The translations under genes were made by a program, and so were the position numbers. Positions 34,863 through 46,100 of a DNA stretch of 64,000 bases are shown piece after piece. Source of the stretch: Ectocarpus siliculosus. Lineage: Eukaryota > Sar > Phaeophyceae > Ectocarpales > Ectocarpaceae. Position 1 is the stretch's first letter, and each line of letters begins with the position of its first letter. The stretch spans positions 603,759 to 667,758 of the forward strand of contig FN649743.1 of assembly GCA_000310025.1 (NCBI GenBank), given 5' to 3'. The notes below the pieces were generated by a model. That model did not search any database. It was not told where the DNA came from and saw only the letters and a program-made list of their open reading frames with translations.

Positions 34863-35642
34863 CCGTAAGAGTCGGACAGTTGGCACCGGGTGCGATCGTT
34901 TTGTCAAATGTTAATTCCTCGGGTTTTTTATCGCACCCCGGTGCCATCTCTCCGACCACGGTGCGGAAATGTAATTCAATCATATCGTTTGGAATTTACA
35001 AGGCACCCCGGTGCGATCTCTCCGACCGGTGCGATCCCCGATGAAATATATACACACACCGGTGCGATCTCTCCGACCGGTGCGATCCCCGATGAAATGC
35101 ACACAGGTGTTGAATGCGCGCACGGTGCCATCTCCCCGACCGTTGTCATAGTATTGACTGGTACCAGTGCAGGTACCGCGCACGCACACCGTCTTCTGCA
35201 CACACGAGTATCAATTGTTTCCCGCTTTCGTTTCGGTCTTCTGCGGATACCAGTACGTACGCAGAAGTTCAATAGTTTCGGGCTTTGTAAGGTGGGGTAG
35301 GGTGCGGCTTGTACGTTGTGTGCTTGGTTGAGTGTACGGTTGGCAACTTTCACGCCACTAAAAATATGAACACAACGCATCCCGCGTGAACCGCGACGAT
35401 CCAATCGTACGTAGAGGAGTGGCGCTCCGCTGACTCCGTCCCCACGTGTAAAAGGTACGCACATGTACCTCATTCCGGCAGCTGAAAAGGAGTTCAATCT
35501 TGGATTTGGGGGTCGGAGAGATCGCACCGGGTGCGATCTCACCGACCCCGGTGCGTGAATCAATTGAAAATTTTTTTCTCGGGTTTTTTATCGCACCCCG
35601 GTGCAATCTCTCCGGCCGGTGCCATCTCTCCGACTCTTACGG
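34863..35642. mobile_element. TA-flanked TIR element with reiterated motif
   Basis: Perfect 13-base terminal inverted repeats CCGTAAGAGTCGG (34863-34875) and CCGACTCTTACGG (35630-35642) are flanked by TA on both sides, as in Tc1/mariner-type insertions. GGTGCGATCTCTCCGACC or a close variant occurs at 34940, 35010, 35061, 35124, 35530, 35600 and about 35619, and inverted near 35511. A direct repeat CGGGTTTTTTATCGCACCCC occurs near both ends (34919 and 35579). No transposase is encoded, so it is a non-autonomous element of about 780 bases. The middle (about 35145-35500) lacks the motif and may be captured DNA. Confidence 0.82.
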
Positions 35643-35770
35643 TACATACATGTGTAGCCAGAGCCATGCATAGAGAACTTGCCTGCCACGCCACGAAAGG
35701 CACTCTACAACCTTAGGGCAGTTGTCAATCTGGTACACCATCGAGTTACTCCAAGCATGTGCCTCGTTTG

Positions 35771-36290
35771 TGCCAGCCAAACTCTGTTTCATCATTCAAG
35801 ACCACGCTGGAAGAGACCGATGTCGATGAGACTGCAAGACATTTTGTGCCAGCCAAACAATTCTGGTGCCCTCGATGGTTAATGTCCACCTCGCTCACAT
35901 TCGCCTCTGTGCCCCTCAGCCAACAACATGTGATCTGCACCAACATGGATCAACAATGGTCGTTGGCTCCGACCAGCTGTGGGGACCACTGACCGAGATC
36001 GCCGTGCTGCCAACAGCGGGTCGCCTCGGCTTCAGATGTTCGACCTACAGTGGCGTGAAGCAAACACGCAAGCCGTGGTGTACCCGACCATGAGTATGGT
36101 GAAACGGTCCCGCTGTGTGATACATGCGTTGGTATCTCCGCCTGTGTGGCAGTCGGCAGTCCTCTGTGGTGTGAAGCAAAAATCGGCTTGGATCGCAGAT
36201 AAACTTTTCACGCTGGCTTCGTCAACCGTCCACCGTTCTTTTTTCGGAACCCTGAACCACCACAAATTTCGCCACATTCCGAACTGAAAA
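35771..36290. repeat. Dispersed repeat family A, copy 2
   Basis: Matches 5441-5818 in two colinear blocks (35771-35872 and about 36075-36137) with conserved spacing. The repeat seems to continue to about 36290, where matches to copy 1 are no longer clear. Confidence 0.65.
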
Positions 36291-37124
36291 AAAACAAACG
36301 AAAGCCCCACCAAAGATCTTTCCTAGGTATCCCTGTCATCACACATCCCTGCCCGCTACAACTCCCCAGGCGGAGAGTACATACCTTCCTCTCATCACAA
36401 GGTCAGACCCAAATCTCTCATGTAGAGAATGCTGCAAGTAGACAGACAGACGTCGACGGTACATAGGTCTGACCACACGCTGCTGTGGCCTGACTATATA
36501 CGAATGCGTGTGTTCCAGTGATCCAGATGAAGGCTGCCCGTCATACGAAGTTCGATACATCTCTGCTCGTTTCTCGTAATGGTTTGGATGGGATGAAGGA
36601 AGGAAGGAGCAACAGTACACAGGTGTGAGGGACACGCCAGTCGATGGCTTTGAGGCGAGCTGTTCTCGCGATCATCACAGACAGATATGCGAAATACGAA
36701 AGTAGTTCAGGGATTGAGATTCGTCAGCTTTCTTTTCAAGTTTGATGAGACTCCTTCGCCCTCTTTCCACTCATCCCGTGTTCCTCTCTATGTATCATCC
36801 CCACGTATCTGCTCACATTGCATCTGTCATCGCACTGGGTGACACGTGTAGCCCGTTTGCCCCTCCCTGCCGACCACGCCCTCAGCAACCATCCTTCGCA
36901 TGAGTTTTTCGGGATATCTCCGCTGCAGAAATGACGTGCATCTTCCGGAGCACAAAAACACTGGGCTTCGCCTCTGAACACACCACCAAGCGCGCTATCA
37001 TGACAGCGAGGACGACGTTGTTGGCAGCAGCGGTGCCAATATCACCTCCGCCACCATTACGTTGGAGCTGCCGCCGCAGCAGAGGTCGACATGCGTCTTT
37101 GAACAGTGAGTTTTTCTGCTGTTA
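36291..37124. other. Spacer upstream of RCC1-like fragment
   Basis: No supported gene. A possible exon-like reading frame near 37045-37107 (DDVVGSSGANITSATITLEL) runs into a GTGAGT-type donor, and could be an upstream piece of the RCC1-like remnant. Confidence 0.35.
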
Positions 37125-37400
37125 TTGGTGATGGGTGTTGACCGAGCTGCGGCCAGCGAAACTCTAGCAGCTGGGGGTGCCCTTGCATGTGCCACAACCA
37201 CGACGGGCGGTGTGAAATGCTGGGAGCTCAACAGCAAAGGGCGGCTGGGGTACGAGAACACAGCCAAGCGTGGAGCAGACTCGACTACTCTAGTGCAGCG
37301 CTACCCTACGTTGACCTTGGTACCCGACGCACGGCGGTGTCCATCACAGCGGGAGACCAACACACCTGCGCCGTGCTTGAAGAAGGAAGCCTCAAAGTAG
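37125..37400 (+). pseudogene. RCC1-type repeat protein fragment
   Basis: The frame reads LAAGGALACATTTTGGVKCW, then ELNSKGRLGYENTAKRGAD. After a one-base frame change near 37300 it reads YVDLGTRRTAVSITAGDQHTCAVLE in pieces. The Gly-rich pattern with VKCW, LG-Y and AGDQHTCAVL is typical of RCC1-type beta-propeller repeats, here about one and a half. The frameshift, the absence of further blades and the array that starts directly downstream indicate a truncated copy. RCC1-type propellers act in protein binding or nucleotide exchange; nothing specific can be said for this piece. Confidence 0.65.
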
Positions 37401-37611
37401 ACAGACTAAAGGCCCTAGTTGCCGGGTATCGTTGGGAACAAAGCGTGAGTTGCGACAGCTGCATGCGGCCGTTGAATCCGCACTCACAGCCCCCCATGAG
37501 CGTGCGACGCCTCATCATAGGGGAAACTCCATGCCCCCTCCCTCCTGTCTCTCTTCCCCGCACGCTGCGGGTGAGCCCACCCATCTCACTGATGCCTGCG
37601 GAATGGATGCC

Positions 37612-39460
37612 GGCCGGCCACTCCGGGAGGACGGGGCAACTCGGGTCCCCGTCCGCCGTGGCTCGCTGCAACAGCTCGACAAGGTACTGCATATAGCGTC
37701 CTCCCAACGCACCGGGCAAGCCACGGTTCTTCGCCACTATCCTCAGATTCCACCGGAGGTTTGAACTCCAGCAAAGACTCGGCGTTGCTGGAATTCAACC
37801 TCCGATGGAACTTGAGAATGATGGTCAAGAACCGTCGCTTGACCGCGGCGCTGGGAGGGAGTACCTTGTAGAGAGGATGCAGCGGGCCACAGCGGACTGG
37901 GACCCGAGTTGTCCCGTCTTCCCAGAGTGGGCGTGGGCGGCCGCCAAAGGCTTCTTTCTCTCCGCGAAAGTGCGACTTGGAGACGGGGCAACTCGGATCC
38001 CTGTCTGCCGTGTCTCGTTGGATCAGGTCGACAAGGTACTGGTTCAAGCGCGCTCCTAACGCCGCGGGCAAGCCGCAGTTGGTCACTATGATCAAATTCC
38101 ACTTTCGCGGAGAGAAAGAAGCCTTTGGTGGCCGCCCACGCCCACTCTAGGAAGATGGAGCAACTCGGGTCCCAGTCCGCCGTGGCTCGCTGCATCAGCC
38201 TGGCAAGGTACTGGTTGAATTGCCCTCCTAACGCCGCGGGCAGGCCGGCCGCTGTTGTTGGCCACCATCTGTGGGTTCCACCGGAGGTTGAAATCCAGCA
38301 ATCAGCTGAAATTCACCCTCTAGTGGGACGTGAAGATGATCGCCAAGCTGCGCGACCTGCCGGCGGCGCTAGGAGGGCACTAAAACCGTACCTTGTCGGG
38401 TTGATCCAACGCGACACGGCAGACTGGAACCCGAGTTGCCTCAGTAGGTGCGGGTGGCCACAAACGGCTTGGTCTTCTCCGCGAAAGCGTTTTCGACCAC
38501 GACGTCGATTTACAAGCGGTGGGTCCGTAGAGAGGAGGCGAGGGTTCACGCCAGGAAGACGAGGCGCAAATTCACCGAACCGCTGGCGGTCCGGCCACTC
38601 CTGGAAGCCGGGCAACTCGGGCCCGAGTCCGCCGTCGCCGGCTGCATCAGCTCGACAAGGTATTGGATGTAGTGCCCTGACAGCGCCGTGGGCAAGCCAC
38701 GGTGCTTGGCCACCGTCCTCAAGTTCCACCGGAGGTTGAAACTCGAGCAAGCTCTCGGCTTGGCTGGAGTTCAATCTCCGGTGGAACCTGAGGATGATGG
38801 CCAAGAACCGTGGCTTGCCCGCCGAGCTGGAAGGGGGGCACTGGTATACAACCGGTTCCTCGTGGAGCTGATGCAGCGGGCCACGGCCGACTGGGACCCG
38901 AGTTGCCCCGTCTTCCCAGAGTGGGCGTAGGCGGCCACCTCAAAGGCTTGTTTTTCTCCGCGAAAGTGTTTTGAACCACGACGTCGATTCACAAGCGGGT
39001 TGCTGAGGTGGGTGCTTAGACAGCAGGAGAGGGTTCACACCTGGGAGACGAGGCGTAAATCCACCGAATCGCTGGTGGCCCGGCCACTCCTGGAAGGCCC
39101 AGCAACTCGGGCCGGGTCCACCGTCTGCCGTCGCCCGCTGCATCAGCTCGACAAGGTACCAGTTGTAGTGCCCTGACAGCGACGTGGGTAAGCCACGGTG
39201 CTTGGCCATCATCCTCAAGTTCCACCGGAGGTTGAAACTCGAGCAAGCACTCGGCGTGGCTGGAGTTCAACCTCCGGTGGAACCTGAGGATGATGGCCAA
39301 GAACCTTGGCTTGCCCGCCGAGCTGGAATGGCGGCACTGGTATACCACCGGTTCCTCGTGGAGCTGATGCAGCGGGCCACGGCCGACTGGGACCCGAGTT
39401 GCCACGTCTTCCCGAGTGGGCGTGGGTGGTCGCCAAAGGCTTGTTTTTCTCCGCGAACGT
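37612..39460. repeat. Alternating inverted-repeat array with coding-like units
   Basis: About nine units of 110-215 bases alternate in orientation. Forward units: about 37786-37975, 38308-38488, 38757-38970 and 39245-39455. Reverse units: about 37612-37770, 37980-38090, 38099-38290, 38570-38740 and 39040-39232. The forward sense shares CAGCGGGCCAC, GACTGGGACCCGAGTTG and CTCCGCGAAAG. Translated in its sense each unit gives variants of MAKNRGLP, then YLVELMQRATADWDPSCPV and PEWAWA...GFFLSAKV, so the peptide is partly conserved among units on both strands. Unit joins are perfect small palindromes (TTCCACCGGAGGTTGA with its complement). I do not recognise the peptide. Stops and shifts occur in some units, so no single gene can be proposed. 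Confidence 0.8.
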
Positions 39461-40301
39461 GTGCTGTATGTGGAGGACCATGCGATGAATACCAGCCTCC
39501 TTTGCGCCTAGATGTGCTGTAGCCATGCAGCAAACAGATGGATCGATCATCAACTGGCGAAATCAGCAAGCATCCCGTCGGAAGGTCAGGGACAGCAGTC
39601 GTGGATAGCAGCACGTGGCGCGGTTAGGAGCAGCAGCAAGTTTACGGAGAGAGGCGGTGCTCTGCGGTGAGATCCGAGCAAAATTGTGATGTACGTAATA
39701 AGTGCTTGTTATTGTTGTTGTCTTCACATTAAAAGCCGTTCCGATCTCTCTCTACCCAGTACCTTCATATGTCCGTACTGATCCAAAACTTGACGCGGCC
39801 GATTCCCGTGGTCACAGGCTAACTTACCCTAAAAAGGTACACTCAAATAAACTAGCCCCGAGGGGTCCGCAAGTCAAAAGAAATCAACGACAGATATTCT
39901 GGAGTCCTCCGCTCCCTCTGCGCGCTATGCGAGGTAACAACTGAGACAACGAGTCAGCGTGACGGACCAGTAAGAAAGAGGTGCACCCCCTTGGTTCAAT
40001 CTTGGTACTTCACAGCGCAAGCAGAGACAAGGCCATGTGACACAGAAAAAGAGAGAAAAAAGAGGGACAATAGAGAAAAAAGAGAGAAAAAATATATATA
40101 AAAGGAAACACGAAGGAAAGGGAAATGCAAACGAAAAAGAGTGAGGACAAAAAGGGACCAGGGCGAAAATAACAAGAAAAACGAGAGAGAAAAAGGCACA
40201 CGGCGGAGAGACCACTAACGAACAAGCAAACACGCAAACATGGCCACCAACCAGCGATACATTGTAATGGTACGTCATCACTAGTGGGGGGTTGGTGCAA
40301 C
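39461..40301. other. Spacer with purine-rich tract
   Basis: No gene recognised. The + strand at about 40048-40195 is strongly purine-rich (AGAGAAAAAAGAGAG type), which opens long Phe/Ser/Leu frames on the other strand without biological meaning. Confidence 0.45.
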
Positions 40302-40322
40302 GGTGCAGCGTTGGGGGGGGGG

Positions 40323-40911
40323 TACTCATAGTCGTGCATGCCGTAGTCGTTAGACCATTGACCTCGCATGCCTACAAAGCCGGGACGGAACACGCCGGGT
40401 TCTAACCGGACCAGGCTCTCACATCGCCAAGCGCGAAGCGCCGTGAGGAATTCGGCGAGTCGCATGAAGGGCGCGCTGCATCCTGCTTAGGGTGTTCGGC
40501 ATCTTGTGCTTACTTCCTTGCGTACGGATGACAGCTGCGTATGACTTAATTTATTTTCTGGTGCTTTCACTTCCAAAGACGGTTGTAAGCACTTCGTAAC
40601 TGCCTCGAGAGTGCTGACCAATTTTAACACAACGTGGTGCGATTATCCCCCTTGCGCCGAGTGAGGGTTCTCGACCCCGCACAACATAATCTACTTGACC
40701 ACCATTCATGGTTACCGCAAAAAAAAAAATAGGCAAAAAAATGCGGTAACCTGGTTGCCGAGCTCACGAAGTGATCGGCTTGTTTTACAACATCGATGCC
40801 AAGCGACGAAAACCCAACCCCGAAGGCAAACACCGGGGGGGGAGGCTTGTTTTTCAACGTCGTTGCCAAGCGACGAAAACCCAACCCCGATGGCAAACCA
40901 TCGGGGGGGCG
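40323..40911 (-). mobile_element. SINE-like element, copy 2, in LINE 3' region
   Basis: Reverse-orientation partner of 13844-14448. It is flanked by direct repeats GGTGCAGCGTTGGGGGGGG (starting 40302 and 40912), different from those of copy 1. This shows independent insertion. The two 67-base leading units, the A-box-like word (TGGTCAAGTAG on the minus strand) and the C-run at the 3' end are conserved. It sits just past the LINE coding end in the same orientation. Confidence 0.78.
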
Positions 40912-40951
40912 GGTGCAGCGTTGGGGGGGGGGGGGATTGGCTAAAAGAAAT

Positions 40952-41898
40952 TCAATCCGGCACGTATCGCGCCACTCGGCCCGTCTCTTCTCGTTTGCTT
41001 TCTTCCCTCGCCGTCTTGTCCGTCTCCTGCCGCCCTCCCGCCCCATTGGTTGTTGGCTTGTGGTCTCGTTTGAGCGTTCGTTGTCGGCTGGCCTCTTCTT
41101 CCTTCTTGTGCCAGGAGGTCATGAACCTCTCAGCTCCCTGCAGCACCGCCGCATGCCAGGATACTCCCCCCTCCACCTTCGCGGCTTCCGTCCACTTTAA
41201 CTTCGGTGCCGTGTCTTTCGGTACCGGGATTCCGAGACAACATGGATCGGTTTTCGTAGATCCGTGGTCGGCCCCGAATGCCTTCAGGTCGTCGAGCACA
41301 CACTTCGGCCAGTTCTGTTCCTGTCCCCTACGTCGCTTCCCCCCCCCCGCCAGTTCGCCGAGCATCAGTGGTTTCGGGAGTCGCCCGTCCGGCTGCCTTG
41401 CCAATGCTCCGCGAACAGTAGGCGTCGTTGTCGGATCGTGGCTTCAGCGCTCTGGCATCCGACCCTCTTCAGCGTCTGGGCGTAGGAAAGCTGCCGGTAG
41501 GTTGTCTTTCTTGCGCTTGTACCCGATAACTCGAAGGAGCAGTCGGTGGTGTATCGACCGCAGCGTCTGGTAGTGGCCGCTGAGTGGTGACCATGTCATG
41601 CAGCCGTACAGCAGTGCCTCCACCGCCTCCGCCAAAAGCAGGCGGATCTTGAGTCGGAATGGCGCTTTCGGTCTGTCGAAGAGCTCCCGGCCATATCGCC
41701 AGAGGCACGCCCACGCTCCTCTGCTCCTGTAGTTGATCTCCCGGGTGAGGTCGCCATGTTCGTTTACGAGGCCACCGAGGTACCGGAACTCGGTCGTCTG
41801 GCTTAGTTTCGTGTGTATGTTGGTTTATTCTTACACCTTCCGTGCGGTGTACATGGTCTCCTCCAGGCTAACGACGTCCCCTCCCTGCAGCGACTTCC
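40952..41898 (-). pseudogene. 5'-truncated LINE-type (non-LTR) retrotransposon 3' end
   Basis: Read on the minus strand from 41898, the frame shows QTTEFRYLGGLVNEHGD, then RAWACLWRYGRELFDRP, EALLYGCMTW and HHRLLLRVIGYKRKK (41444-41635). After a stop and frame change it continues with LPKPLMLGELAGG and WPKCVLDDLKAF to a charged tail (41404-40952). This order (post-RT, YGC-TW, HHRLLLRVIG, then a basic tail) is the C-terminal portion of APE/RT-type LINE proteins. The upstream RT core and endonuclease are missing, as expected for 5' truncation, and a stop at about 41838 and another near 41443 show decay. Confidence 0.85.
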
Positions 41899-43176
41899 AT
41901 CGTATGGGTGTTGCTGAACCTCGATTCGGCATACAGTACGGGCCCGCAGTTGAGAAAAATAGGCTCAAATTTTTACGAAAAATACAGAAAAAAGGGCTAA
42001 GAATCACAGCTCAATCTCGGCCACAACATAAGAAACGTCCCAATAAAAGAAACATGGTGCGTACCCCCAAGACATAGGAAACAAGCGGTAGCTGGAGGAG
42101 CCTACCCAATAAGAAGCGTCCCACTGCTGCTCCTTCCGTGTTCTCACCCCCCTATGCATACCTAGCTGAACAGTGCATTTGTTTGATAGGGGGGAGATGA
42201 GTGCTTGTTTCACCATTTGTTGTGTGTTGTATTCTTAGCAAAAGTATTCTTTAGCCAAATAAGAAAATCTACGTGATAAATAAGAGGATTGGGAGGATGC
42301 GACGTTCCAAAGGAAAAAGAAACGCCTTTTTTAAGAAAACGGACGACTTCGGCCGGTCCTTGGACTCAAAATGAGGGGTTGAGGCTCGACGCGAGTTTGA
42401 CGTCTTATCTGCGAGCCCGTACTGCTGTATGTACGAGTTGCGCAAAACGTACTTACCATAATTTTCTCCAACAAAGCTAACTGGCTCTTCCAACTATATG
42501 AGTTCGCCCGTTCCCCATTCACTGATAGATGAGACGAAAACACACACGCACGAAGTACTTGACGATCTCTCCAGCTGTTTGCCTCTGTGCTACACACACA
42601 TTGGACACAATCTCTGTATGTACCTTGTGGGGCGGAAAAGTCCCCCGGGACACGGAGAAAAATAACGCATTGCTTGGATGCTAGCCCTGGCAGGGTGCCT
42701 GCCATTTGTGCTACATACCTTGGGGTGCGCCTAGGGTCGCCGCATTCTGATGTCCAAAGAAGATTCGCTGGCGTGGGCCCTCTCTGTCTGGTCATCTGGT
42801 CATGGTGTCATATGGTGCAAGTGACGCGCGTCAGCCATCGTGCGTCCGTGGGTTTTGGCGCGGTGCAACTTCCACCGGTTCGGGACTGCGGGCATGGCTC
42901 AATGGCACTGGTGCTCGTTTCCCCATCATGTCTCGCTCTCTGCCAGCCAAATATACACGCTTGGCATCTTCGTATAGCAGCCAGAAAGGCACTCGTGCTA
43001 CAAGTATAGCTTATTTGTCTTATTCACATCCTCTGCCTTTCCCTGGTGACTCTTGGACGCCGAGGGATCGGGCACAAGCGCAGCACATCCACGCCGAGGT
43101 ATCGGACACAAGCGCAGCACATCCATCCCTCGTTCTCTGGAGGTGCTGGACGTTGATACCCACACGGGTCGCGAGT
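41899..43176. other. Intergenic, upstream of methyltransferase
   Basis: No supported gene. The frame leading into the first methyltransferase exon stays open upstream to about 42802, but its composition does not look coding, so the true start may lie further upstream or in a separate exon. Confidence 0.4.
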
Positions 43177-46100
43177 ATGCCAGTGGTGCTGTCGTCTCGC
43201 TGGGGGATAGAACCGGTGACTGTTGGCACCGCCTGCACCGACGATGGTCCTTTGCCGCTTCCCTTCGAAACGTCCACAACAACGGCAGCAGGAGAGGCGG
43301 CGACACAACAAGATTATTGCTGTGATGACCGTGCCATTGGTGAGGACGGAGATGAAGAAGACATGGAGCTCACCGGCAGGACGCTGTGGGACTGTACCCA
43401 AGTGCTGTGGGATTTAGTCGCAGACCCCCGCGAGGGCAACACGTTTACGGTCAGGGACAAGGTACATGATGTTTGCGTGCCCTGCGTATGTAGACTTTGT
43501 AGGCATGTACAACGATTTGGACAACATGCTCGAGCTGTTGTTACCGATTTTTCCAGGATTTTCCACCCCCCCAACGGCGCGTTGTTGTTCAATAGCTTGC
43601 TGGGCCTCGCGTTGAAGGAAAGCTTGATTACGGTAGATAGCGGTGCCAGCGAGCTCGCCGCATGCATGAGCCAATACAAGCTGGGCCAGCCAAGAAGCTC
43701 ACTTTCGTTGTTTCGCGTCTCACGCTGCCAATTCCACGAGTTTTGGCTTGAAATCTTAGAAGACAATCGAGGATGCGCCGGTGCCAGAATTTTTCGAATC
43801 TGAGTTGATTTGGGTATTAAATGCTCAATTGGCGGTGTAGTGGGGGATGCTTCCGGTACTGAAATCAGCATAAAAAATTTACAGATTAAGCCGAAATTTG
43901 GTGTGCACTTACCTGGGAGCATTGCGAGAACAATGATGGTAGTTACAAGGCTCAGGTCATCTTCCATCGAAAGTTATGGCCTCGTAAAATATCCTCTACA
44001 ATACAACATTTTCCTGTATATTCCTATATATATTTTCGTCCCTGCGCCCAGGTGTAGAGGCCAGTAAGCAATTTTCTATTTACACCACGATTTTTACGAG
44101 TTGGAATCTGAAATTGTGACACGTGGTCGGTGGTAGTATAACGAAGACCTTGACTGGCCGTACTTTTTTTTTTTTTTTAGTCCCCCTATCGCGACCAATC
44201 AAGACGCCATTTTCCCTTTAATAGGGCTACCTCGTGAAAAAAAAAAAGTACGGTCAGTCAAGGTCTTCGTTATACTAACACCGACCACGTGTCAAAATTT
44301 CAGATTCTAACTCGTAAAAATCGTGGTGTAAATCGTTTTCAACCCTTTTGTAGGCGTCTTGGCTGGCCCAGCTTGTAGGATACACAGCAGTGGTGCCGCG
44401 GTCCGATCGTACGGCAGCAAGATTATCCAGCTATTTTCTGAAATAAAGAAACGGCGAAAGAAACTGGGGGCAGCCGCCGGGCCGCCGGCACCTCGCTGTC
44501 TCCTACGGTATTCGGTAGCTCAGAAATACCTCGAGCTCCAGAGTAAATGTGGTGTGCGAGTGGGCCGACACTGCTAAAGTAGTCGTTATCGCGTGCGGAG
44601 TCGCCAGCGAACACGAGACGCGCGGAGTGCAAAGTGAAAAAAATGGCTGTCTACATTGATGTACATGCGGTGCAACTTTTCAGTTCTACTCACCCATCCT
44701 CAACGCGCGGGGTGTCCGCGCCACGCTGAGTTATTTGGTCCTACAAAACGTCGGTGCCCCTCCCCCAATCGGCGTCCCCCCCGTGGGTCTTCCCTGATTC
44801 ATCATTCTTCATCAATGAATCTGCTCGATACAACTGGCACAGGTTACCGTCGACTACCATGCTCACACCTCTCTTCCATGACAGCAGTGATGCACCCGTT
44901 TCGTGTCTTCTCAATCTCCACAAAAATGTGGCAATACACCGTGTGAGCTGCCGCCGTGTGGCTGGTAAACGTCGGATTGCGTTGGCGTGGAATCTGTGGA
45001 GGTTTCCTTGATGTAAGTCATTCTGCCACAAATCCCCTTGTCCCAAAGCACTGCTGTCCCACGGATGCAGACTACTTCGTTGCCTTCTCCCTCAAGCGAC
45101 TCACAACTGTTAAATATCTCTCAACCCGAAAAACAGCAAGAAGTGCCTTGACCGTGTGCTATTGGGTGCGTGTATTTTTTTGTCTGTTGTCTCTTGTGCG
45201 TGGGGCGCCAGCGCGTGATCGAGCTCGGCGGAGGCACGGGAGCCCTGTCCGTGGGCCTTGCACGGTCTGAGGCTGCGTCGGTCACTTGCACGGACCTCCC
45301 GTGCCATCTAGCCCTGATACAGTCGACGGTGGTCGCCAACGCTCGAACGACCGCCAGCTGTCGCCGAGGTGTCCTAGGCAGTGACGTTGGTGGTGGTGGT
45401 GGTGGTGGTTGCGGTGGTGGTAGCGGCGGTGGAAACTGCGGCGGCGTTGTAGCGGGAACAAGTCGTGGAAGCGACCCACCAGCGGCGACGGAAGTGCCGG
45501 CAGCAGCCGCGAGAGAGGCTAGAGTTCGCGTGGTAGCCCTGCGGTGGGGTGAAGAGGAAGACATCGCGAACGCGAGGGCATTGCCGTTCAACAACCATAG
45601 CGGTGAACGCAGAAGATGTAGCAGCAGCAGCGGCGGTGGCGGCGCAAGCGATGACGAGTCTTCGGCGTTCGACGTGATCGTGCTCAGCGAGGTGCTGTAC
45701 TGGCCCGCGCTGGACCTGCTGCAGGAGGACACGAGAGAGCCTTTGCGGCGCACTCTTGTGGGGCTCTCCAAGCCCGGGACGAAGGTCATCTTGATCTACA
45801 AGGAGAGGTGAAAATAACACAAAAAACACGTGCGAGAAACGTGTTGGTTCACCCGAACCAGGGTTAGGATGATCGAGCTGGACGGGGTTCATGCTTTTGG
45901 CTTGGAGGCTAAGAGCGAGTAGAGCCGAACAGACGAACACCAACCAACCGTTCGTTTTCCTGGCTGTGGTGGTTTTGACGATGCCCACGCCCACAATGCC
46001 ATGGCCGAATGTGTACAAGCGGTTGAATTTCACGTTTCTCTGTGAACCCCACTTGGCCTGGCCGACCTTGCACCAACTCGCGAAATTTAGAGACACTTAA

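Noticed and set aside
39925-40329. Phe/Leu/Ser-rich minus-strand frames suggesting membrane proteins
   Set aside because: Produced by a purine-rich tract on the + strand; low-complexity artefact.
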